Below are positions 63,373 to 64,000 of a stretch of 64,000 nt of DNA, one piece after another. The stretch's first letter is position 1, and each line of letters begins with the position of its first letter. The notes beneath the pieces were generated by a model. That model was not told where the DNA came from. It searched no databases and saw nothing but the letters and a program-made list of their open reading frames with translations. Origin of the DNA: Capronia americana (taxonomy: Eukaryota > Ascomycota > Eurotiomycetes > Chaetothyriales > Herpotrichiellaceae); the NCBI GenBank assembly GCA_016110215.1, contig JADWQD010000006.1, positions 682,001-746,000 of the forward strand. The letters are read 5' to 3'. The translations under genes and the position numbers were made by a program.

Positions 63373-64000
63373 GATGCCGTGGTTGCGAACCTGAGGTCTG
63401 AATCTCAGAGATTATGCAGTGCTTCAAGTTTGGATAGCGAAGGCCTGGGTAAAGAATAAGTGGTTTACGAGTAACTAAGAAGAGGAGGGAAAACTTCAAG
63501 ACGCGTAGAAGACAACAAACCCATTTTGTACATTTATTTGCAATGGCTGCTCACCTTCGGTGTTTCAACCACATGGCATTGATTGATGTTTATGTTTCCT
63601 AAACTACGAGCATGAAACGCGTCTGAAGCGGCTCAAGCAATGGAAAGATGGCCCTGCCCGCACATCACTGCCTCACTTGGGGTTCATCCCCCAATGTGCC
63701 GCTTTTAGAAGTTACTCACTCGCGACTCACCCTGCTCTTACCTTTTCACCCTCCTCCAGGTCGCCCGCGCCCTGGATGGTCCCAATTCGTTTCGCACCTC
63801 TGTATCACCTTTTAATGGGCATTTACCCTTACTCCGTCGGCTGGTGAATGGTGTGGGAGTGGAGGTATCAGGACACGAGGTAGGATATGGACGGGGTGCT
63901 GTTTGACCCAGACGCCCAGATACCCAAACGTTCGTGCACACGGTGTAGTTAAGCGCACATCCGGCCTCGATTATCGATCGCTGAACACAACTCCGAGCTT
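63373..64000. other. Intergenic, right edge
   Basis: About 630 nt upstream of the small minus-strand gene. Only short frames without motifs. No gene edge recognised at the border. Confidence 0.5.

Noticed and set aside
1..64000. tRNA, rRNA, CRISPR, intact transposon, viral sequence
   Set aside because: I looked for A/B-box pairs with a clover-leaf, spaced direct repeats, terminal inverted repeats with a transposase, and polymerase or reverse-transcriptase motifs, and found none by eye. A tRNAscan-SE and RepeatMasker run would settle it.

Overview
The window is nuclear DNA of a filamentous ascomycete (Pezizomycotina). Genes carry short GT-AG introns, mostly 47-60 nt, and there are Zn2Cys6 regulators, DHA-type and sugar MFS transporters, a D-arabinono-lactone oxidase and a DUF4045/gelsolin protein. 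A Dothideomycete or Eurotiomycete fits, but the class cannot be fixed from sequence alone. I rebuilt intron-containing genes by joining exons at GT-AG sites that keep phase and restore family motifs. All coordinates given for such genes span first to last coding base, with exons listed in the evidence.

Left part (1-22.6 kb): an edge-truncated Zn2Cys6 regulator (-), a sterol-glucosyltransferase-like protein with a VPS13/ATG2-like tail (+), pyrroline-5-carboxylate reductase (-), a cupin (-), a six-exon mitochondrial carrier with a 12-nt micro-exon (-), a sarcosine-oxidase/amadoriase-family FAD enzyme (+), mitochondrial proline dehydrogenase (+), a second Zn2Cys6 regulator (+), a Rieske oxygenase of the quaternary-ammonium group (+) and a 14-TM drug/amine MFS transporter (-). 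The run from the carrier to the Rieske gene reads like a complete route: N-demethylation of a betaine, oxidative N-demethylation of the secondary product, then proline oxidation in the mitochondrion. I propose a stachydrine (proline betaine) or related quaternary-amine catabolic locus. Three of its promoters share a CGG-N8-CCG palindrome that could be the site of the local Zn2Cys6 protein.

Middle part (22.6-43.1 kb): a sparse stretch with a small unknown protein and possible gene remnants, then CENP-S/MHF1 (-), a sulfotransferase-like P-loop protein (-), a Pga2-like ER protein (+), an AtuA/DUF1446 protein (-), a Nam8-like three-RRM protein (-) with about 4 kb of gene-free DNA upstream, and a long disordered protein ending in a GNAT domain (-).

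Right part (43.6-64 kb): Arl2/Cin4 GTPase (+), the DUF4045/gelsolin-like protein (+), D-arabinono-1,4-lactone oxidase (+), an HNH-type protein with a poly-acidic tail (+), a five-exon sugar transporter (-), about 3 kb without a gene, an F-box-like small protein (-), a MARVEL-domain membrane protein (-), a doubtful fragment (+) and a conserved-looking small unknown (-). I saw no tRNA, rRNA, CRISPR, intact transposon or viral sequence.
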